Assembly (NCBI GenBank): GCA_002171155.1
Contig: NHHF01000005.1
Span: 1 to 10,168, forward strand
DNA from: Betaproteobacteria bacterium TMED156
GTDB taxonomy: Bacteria > Pseudomonadota > Gammaproteobacteria > Burkholderiales > Burkholderiaceae_A
Direction: 5' to 3'
Length of the DNA: 10,168 nucleotides
The notes below the pieces were generated by a model. The model was not told the DNA's origin and did no database searches. It saw only the letters and a program-made list of their open reading frames with translations. Positions within the stretch are counted from its first letter, which is position 1; the number at the start of each line of letters is the position of its first letter. This document shows, piece by piece, positions 6,879 to 10,168 of the stretch. Both the position numbers and the translations under genes were made by a program.

Positions 6879-7444
6879 TAGGACAAATCATCGGTAAACT
6901 CATAAAAAAGGATCCACCATATATTCTGATTGATGTTCAGGGTATTGGGTATGAAATAGAAGTTCCAATGAGTACGTACTTCGAACTACCGGAAATTGGA
7001 GGTGAATTAAAATTAATAACTCATTTTTTAGTACGTGAAGATTCACATCAACTATTTGGTTTTCTAACGAAGAAAGAGAAAATTACATTTAAGCATTTAA
7101 TAAAAGTGAACGGAATTGGTTCTAGAGTTGCATTAGCTGTGTTGTCTGGGATGAGTGTAGATGAATTAGCACAAAGTATAAAGAATAATGAAATCAGTAA
7201 TATTGTTCGTTTGCCTGGCATTGGGAAAAAAACAGCTGAACGTATGATAATTGAGTTACGAGAGAAAATTACAATTGACGATTCAATAAAAGCTGAAAAG
7301 TCAAAAAATGAATCTGATTTGACCAATGCTCTAATCTCGCTAGGCTATTCAAATAAGGAAGCAAAACGAGCAATAAAAGATATTTGTCCGAAAGATAATT
7401 TAGAGGAAAACATTAAAGCTGCGCTTAGATACTTTTCAAAGTGA
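6875..7444 (+). CDS. ruvA: Holliday-junction branch-migration protein RuvA
   Basis: RuvA forms tetramers that hold the Holliday junction as a square plane and load the RuvB motors. The GTG at 6875 is chosen because it yields the canonical start MIGQIIGKL and makes a four-base GTGA overlap with ruvC; a longer reading would begin deep inside ruvC. An AAGG at 6861-6864, ten bases upstream, is one of the few ribosome-binding-like sequences in the window. Domain I (1-64) is the OB fold and carries the acidic pin Glu55-Asp56 in [11 protein letters not shown]. Domain II holds two helix-hairpin-helix motifs, [10 protein letters not shown] (78-87) and [11 protein letters not shown] (113-123). After a charged linker, domain III (about 147-189) with [12 protein letters not shown] is the RuvB-binding module. 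At 189 residues it is slightly short but complete. Confidence 0.97.
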   Translation: MIGQIIGKLIKKDPPYILIDVQGIGYEIEVPMSTYFELPEIGGELKLITHFLVREDSHQLFGFLTKKEKITFKHLIKVNGIGSRVALAVLSGMSVDELAQSIKNNEISNIVRLPGIGKKTAERMIIELREKITIDDSIKAEKSKNESDLTNALISLGYSNKEAKRAIKDICPKDNLEENIKAALRYFSK

Positions 7445-7451
7445 TACAAAT

Positions 7452-8525
7452 ATGATTAAAGAAGATAAAGAAATTACCAACGTAAAGGAAAATAACAGAT
7501 TAGTCTCAAAGATCGCCGAAACTGGTGAGGAAAAATTTGAAAAAGCTCTAAGACCAAAGAATTTCATAGAATATATTGGACAAGAAAAAATAAAGAGCCA
7601 GCTTGATATATTAGTTAAAGCGGCAATGATGAGGCAAGAAGCAATGGACCATATATTGCTCTTTGGTCCACCTGGACTTGGTAAAACTACCTTGGCTTTT
7701 ATATTAGCCGAAGAAAGAGGTGTAAATCTAAAACAGTCCTCTGGACCAATTCTTGAGAGACCTGCTGATTTGGCCGCATTACTAACTAATCTTGAAACTA
7801 ACGATGTATTATTTATTGATGAAATACATCGATTGAGCCCTATAGTTGAAGAAAAACTTTACCCAGCAATGGAAGATTTTAAATTCGACATCATGATTGG
7901 CGAAGGCCCGTCAGCAAAATCTGTACAACTAGATTTGCAACCTTTTACACTTATAGGAGCTACAACAAGGGCCGGAATGTTAACAAACCCGTTAAGAGAT
8001 AGATTTGGAGTTACTTCTCGACTAGAATTTTATAAACCTGATGAACTTGTTAAAATTTTAACTCGTTCTGCAAAATTGTTAAAAGTTGGATTCGATTCAT
8101 ATGGATTAAGTGAAATAGCATCAAGATCGAGAGGTACGCCAAGAATTGCTAATCGATTATTAAGAAGAGTCAGAGATTATGCACAAGTAAAATCAAATGG
8201 GGAAATTTCAAAAAATAATGCTACAGGAGCACTCCGCATGCTTGAAGTTGATGAAGCTGGTCTAGACTTAATGGACCAAAAGTTTATCTATGCAATTATC
8301 GATAAATTTAATGGTGGACCAGTTGGAATAGATAATTTATCTGCGTCTGTTGGTGAGGTCAAAGAGACCATAGAGGATGTTATTGAGCCATATTTAATTC
8401 AGCAAGGCTTTATTCAGAGAACACCAAGGGGAAGAATTGCAACAGAATTGAGTTATAAACATTTCAAAAGAGAAAATCCACAAAAAAATACCAACATTCC
8501 TTTAAACTTAAGTAACAATAAGTAA
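7452..8525 (+). CDS. ruvB: Holliday-junction branch-migration helicase RuvB
   Basis: RuvB is the hexameric AAA+ motor that pulls DNA arms through the RuvA-bound junction. The 357-residue protein has Walker A GPPGLGKT (72-79), Walker B LFIDEIHR (120-127; Asp123, Glu124), sensor 1 GATTRAG (169-175), the arginine finger in PLRDRFG (Arg184) and sensor 2 [13 protein letters not shown] (227-239). The C-terminal winged helix follows from about 268, with GGPVGIDNL and [11 protein letters not shown]. The N-terminus is about ten residues longer than in E. coli, and the C-terminus has a lysine/asparagine-rich tail after YKHF. The ATG at 7452 lies seven bases after the ruvA stop without a Shine-Dalgarno. 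The next gene, after 12 bases, is tolQ; the ybgC thioesterase gene that often stands between them is absent. Confidence 0.98.
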   Translation: MIKEDKEITNVKENNRLVSKIAETGEEKFEKALRPKNFIEYIGQEKIKSQLDILVKAAMMRQEAMDHILLFGPPGLGKTTLAFILAEERGVNLKQSSGPILERPADLAALLTNLETNDVLFIDEIHRLSPIVEEKLYPAMEDFKFDIMIGEGPSAKSVQLDLQPFTLIGATTRAGMLTNPLRDRFGVTSRLEFYKPDELVKILTRSAKLLKVGFDSYGLSEIASRSRGTPRIANRLLRRVRDYAQVKSNGEISKNNATGALRMLEVDEAGLDLMDQKFIYAIIDKFNGGPVGIDNLSASVGEVKETIEDVIEPYLIQQGFIQRTPRGRIATELSYKHFKRENPQKNTNIPLNLSNNK

Positions 8526-8537
8526 TTTTAAAATTTT

Positions 8538-9206
8538 ATGTTAACTACCGAATTATCTTTGCTACAACTTGTCCTTAATGCAAGTATTCCAGTGCAAGCA
8601 GTTATAGGGATACTGATTTTTGTATCTATCTACTCATGGGCAGTAATCTTTTCAAAACTAAAAATTTTATTCTCCACTAATAGATCTACTGATTTTTTTG
8701 AAGAAGAATTTTGGTCAGGAGGTGAGTTAATGCAACTTATGAACAAAATTGAAGAAAAAAAGATTTCTGGAGGTTTGCCACGAATTTTCGAGGCTGGAAT
8801 GCATGAGTTCCTCAAAAGTAGAAAACAAGCCAAAACTAATCAATCTGAGATCATTGACAATACACGCCGTGCTATGAATGCGGCAACTAATAGAGAATTG
8901 AGTAATTTGGAAAGTCATTTGCCATCACTTGCAACAATAGGGTCTGTTTCTCCTTACGTTGGCTTATTTGGAACTGTATGGGGAATAATGCACGCATTTT
9001 TAGCACTTGCTAATGTTCAGCAGGCAACTTTATCAAATGTTGCACCTGGTATTGCTGAAGCTTTAATTGCCACAGCCGTTGGACTTCTCGCTGCTATACC
9101 TGCTGTTGTTGCTTATAATAGATTTGCAACTGAGATTGATAATTTGGCCAGTAGATTTGAGGGGTTCATGGAGGAATTCTCAAATATTTTACAAAGACAA
9201 ATTTAA
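8538..9206 (+). CDS. tolQ: Tol-Pal system inner-membrane proton-channel subunit TolQ
   Basis: TolQ forms a pentameric inner-membrane ring with TolR inside; together they use the proton motive force to energise TolA, which tugs on Pal and TolB to constrict the outer membrane during division. It is a MotA/TolQ/ExbB family protein of 222 residues with three membrane helices at about 16-38, 131-157 and 172-194, and a cytoplasmic loop between the first two. The signature PYVGLFGTVWGIMHAF (139-154) and GIAEALIATAVGLLAAIPA (171-189) are almost the same as in E. coli, including the pore threonines Thr146 and Thr179 (Thr145 and Thr178 there). TolQ is chosen over ExbB or MotA because tolR and tolA follow directly. 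The leader is made only of A and T and has no Shine-Dalgarno. Confidence 0.96.
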   Translation: MLTTELSLLQLVLNASIPVQAVIGILIFVSIYSWAVIFSKLKILFSTNRSTDFFEEEFWSGGELMQLMNKIEEKKISGGLPRIFEAGMHEFLKSRKQAKTNQSEIIDNTRRAMNAATNRELSNLESHLPSLATIGSVSPYVGLFGTVWGIMHAFLALANVQQATLSNVAPGIAEALIATAVGLLAAIPAVVAYNRFATEIDNLASRFEGFMEEFSNILQRQI

Positions 9207-9220
9207 ATTTAAATAAACAA

Positions 9221-9634
9221 ATGAAAAGTCGTAGAAGAAGAGTTATTAGTGAAATCAATGTTGTACCTTACATTGATGTGATGCTTGTACTTTTAGTAAT
9301 TTTCATGGTGACTACTCCTTTGATAACTACTGGTGTAATTGATTTACCTGAAGTTAGTAAATCAGCCCCAAAGCAAGAGTCAATAATTGAAATAAAAATA
9401 TTAAAAAACGAATCCATCAAAGTAAGAAAAAGAGAGGTTAATTCTAGATTTTTGATAGTTACTCAATCGCAACTTGTAGAGACAGTTCTTGGATTGATAA
9501 CTGACAAAACTACCGCAGTTGTAATATCTGCTGAAAAGAAATTACCATATGAAGTAGTTGCTCAGACAATTGATACCCTTAATAAAGGAGGAATTTCTCG
9601 GGTAGGTTTGCTAGTTCGTCAAAATAATAATTAG
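9221..9634 (+). CDS. tolR: Tol-Pal system protein TolR
   Basis: TolR is the ExbD-like partner of TolQ: one membrane helix sits in the TolQ pore and a periplasmic domain binds peptidoglycan. The 137-residue product has a short basic cytoplasmic tail (MKSRRRR), then EINVVPYIDVMLVLLVIFMV (11-30). Asp19 in the helix matches E. coli Asp23, the proton-carrying residue. The periplasmic part follows from about 40 and ends with ISRVGLLV, close to the usual end. The gene begins 14 bases after tolQ with an AT-only spacer. Its TAG stop is in the same frame as tolA, so rare read-through would give a TolR-TolA fusion. Confidence 0.94.
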   Translation: MKSRRRRVISEINVVPYIDVMLVLLVIFMVTTPLITTGVIDLPEVSKSAPKQESIIEIKILKNESIKVRKREVNSRFLIVTQSQLVETVLGLITDKTTAVVISAEKKLPYEVVAQTIDTLNKGGISRVGLLVRQNNN

Positions 9635-9673
9635 GTCCAAATAAATTTGATAATAAAGTTAGAAAAAAAAAAT

Positions 9674-10168
9674 GTGATTAATAGAGAATTAACTTGGTCA
9701 TTGTTCATTTCTTTTGTATTACATTTATTTTTTTTGTTTTTCCTCATTTATTATGAAGATACCCCAAGGAGGCCAGATTTCGTTAAAGCAGAATTGTGGA
9801 GCAGTCTTCCCCCTGAAAACAATTCAAAAAATGAAATTGATAATTTACAAACTCAGCCAAAAAACCCTAAAATTAAGACGCAAGAGTCAAAACCATTTGA
9901 TAAGCCAAAAAGTAATAAACTAATAAATGATAATCAAATATCCTTGGAGAAGAAAAAGCGTGAAAAAGAAAAATTAGCTAAGGAAAAAGCTAAAAAAGAA
10001 AAATTAGCTAAAGAAAAAGCTGAAAAAGAAAAATTGGCTAAAGAAAAAGCTAAAAAAGAAAAATTAGCTAAAGAAAAAGCTAAAAAAGAAAAATTAGCTA
10101 AGGAAAAAGCTAAAAAAGAAAAATTAGCTAAGGAAAAAGCTAAAAAAGAAAAATTAGCTAAGGAAAAA
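9674..10168 (+). CDS. tolA: Tol-Pal system inner-membrane protein TolA, N-terminal part (cut by right edge)
   Basis: TolA is anchored in the inner membrane, spans the periplasm with a long helical arm and reaches Pal/TolB at the outer membrane. There is no ATG start: the only ATG nearby (9672) meets a stop at once. The frame opens after the tolR stop, and candidate starts are GTG at 9674 and TTG at 9647. GTG is listed as the commoner codon; TTG would leave a 12-base gap like the neighbouring gaps and has AGGT ten bases upstream. From GTG, the membrane helix spans about 8-27 and holds Ser13 and His17 (ISFVLH), equal to the TolQR-contacting Ser18 and His22 of E. coli. AELWSSLP (39-46) is typical of betaproteobacterial TolA. 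From about residue 93 to the edge (165 codons visible) lies domain II as a ten-residue Lys/Glu/Ala repeat. Domain III is outside. Confidence 0.85.
   Translation, partial: MINRELTWSLFISFVLHLFFLFFLIYYEDTPRRPDFVKAELWSSLPPENNSKNEIDNLQTQPKNPKIKTQESKPFDKPKSNKLINDNQISLEKKKREKEKLAKEKAKKEKLAKEKAEKEKLAKEKAKKEKLAKEKAKKEKLAKEKAKKEKLAKEKAKKEKLAKEK
9961..10168 (+). repeat. 30-bp tandem repeat within tolA (six full copies and most of a seventh)
   Basis: From 9961 the sequence repeats exactly every 30 bases to the window edge: six full units and 28 bases of a seventh. Each unit encodes ten residues of the type AKKEKLAKEK, with lysine about half of all residues. Variation is small: T/G at the second base (AAA or GAA codon), TTA/TTG for leucine, and AAG/AAA for one lysine. 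The units at 10081, 10111 and 10141 are identical as far as seen, which suggests recent duplication by slippage or unequal crossing-over. The period is a multiple of three, so copy-number changes keep the frame. The total number of copies is unknown because the array continues past the edge. Confidence 0.97.

Noticed and set aside
9714..9923. Plus-strand open frame in another phase at the start of tolA
   Set aside because: The tolA phase has the membrane helix with its Ser/His pair and the AELWSSLP motif; the other phase has no family features.
9985..10155. AAAAAAG runs in the tolA repeat as programmed -1 frameshift sites
   Set aside because: The heptamer is in the wrong phase for A AAA AAG slippage (codons read AAA AAA GAA), and no dedicated stimulatory hairpin follows.
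9961..10168. Regular 30-base period that could be taken for a CRISPR array
   Set aside because: There are no unique spacers; the units are directly adjacent and encode an in-frame Lys/Glu/Ala repeat.

Overview
The window is a compact, AT-rich stretch of bacterial core genome; by eye about one third of the bases are G or C, which I did not count exactly. An outer-membrane LPS transporter (LptD), a full Tol system and RuvABC make it a Gram-negative. The gene order (lptD diverging from amgK-murU-pepP, then fis-purH-ruvC-ruvA-ruvB-tolQ-tolR-tolA), together with an AELWSSLP stretch in TolA, points to the Betaproteobacteria, probably a streamlined, AT-rich lineage such as those in marine or freshwater plankton. 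That placement rests on remembered gene order and protein motifs, not on a search.

Layout: bases 1-1293 on the minus strand hold the N-terminal 431 codons of lptD, which runs off the left edge. Its start codon lies nine bases from the first possible start of the next gene, on the plus strand. From there to the right edge eleven genes run in one direction with gaps of at most about 40 bases, and with two overlaps: amgK (1303-2367), murU (2397-3128), pepP (3135-4502), fis (4492-4791), purH (4798-6390), ruvC (6393-6878), ruvA (6875-7444), ruvB (7452-8525), tolQ (8538-9206), tolR (9221-9634) and tolA (from about 9674, cut by the right edge). There is no stretch over 300 bases without a gene, and no rRNA, tRNA, insertion sequence, CRISPR array or phage gene.

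Functionally the genes fall into three groups. Envelope building and upkeep: LptD inserts LPS, AmgK and MurU return recovered MurNAc to UDP-MurNAc, and TolQRA drives outer-membrane constriction at division. DNA metabolism: Fis is a nucleoid protein, and RuvAB with RuvC moves and cuts Holliday junctions. Basic metabolism: PurH makes the last two steps to IMP, and PepP trims X-Pro peptides.

I do not see an undescribed system. The points most worth a second look are the 30-bp tandem repeat in tolA (seven copies, still running at the edge), the near absence of Shine-Dalgarno sequences, the missing N-terminal cysteine in mature LptD, altered residues in an otherwise conserved PurH motif, genes that appear to be missing from the usual neighbourhood (a dusB-type gene before fis, ybgC before tolQ), and a terminator-shaped hairpin antisense within pepP.
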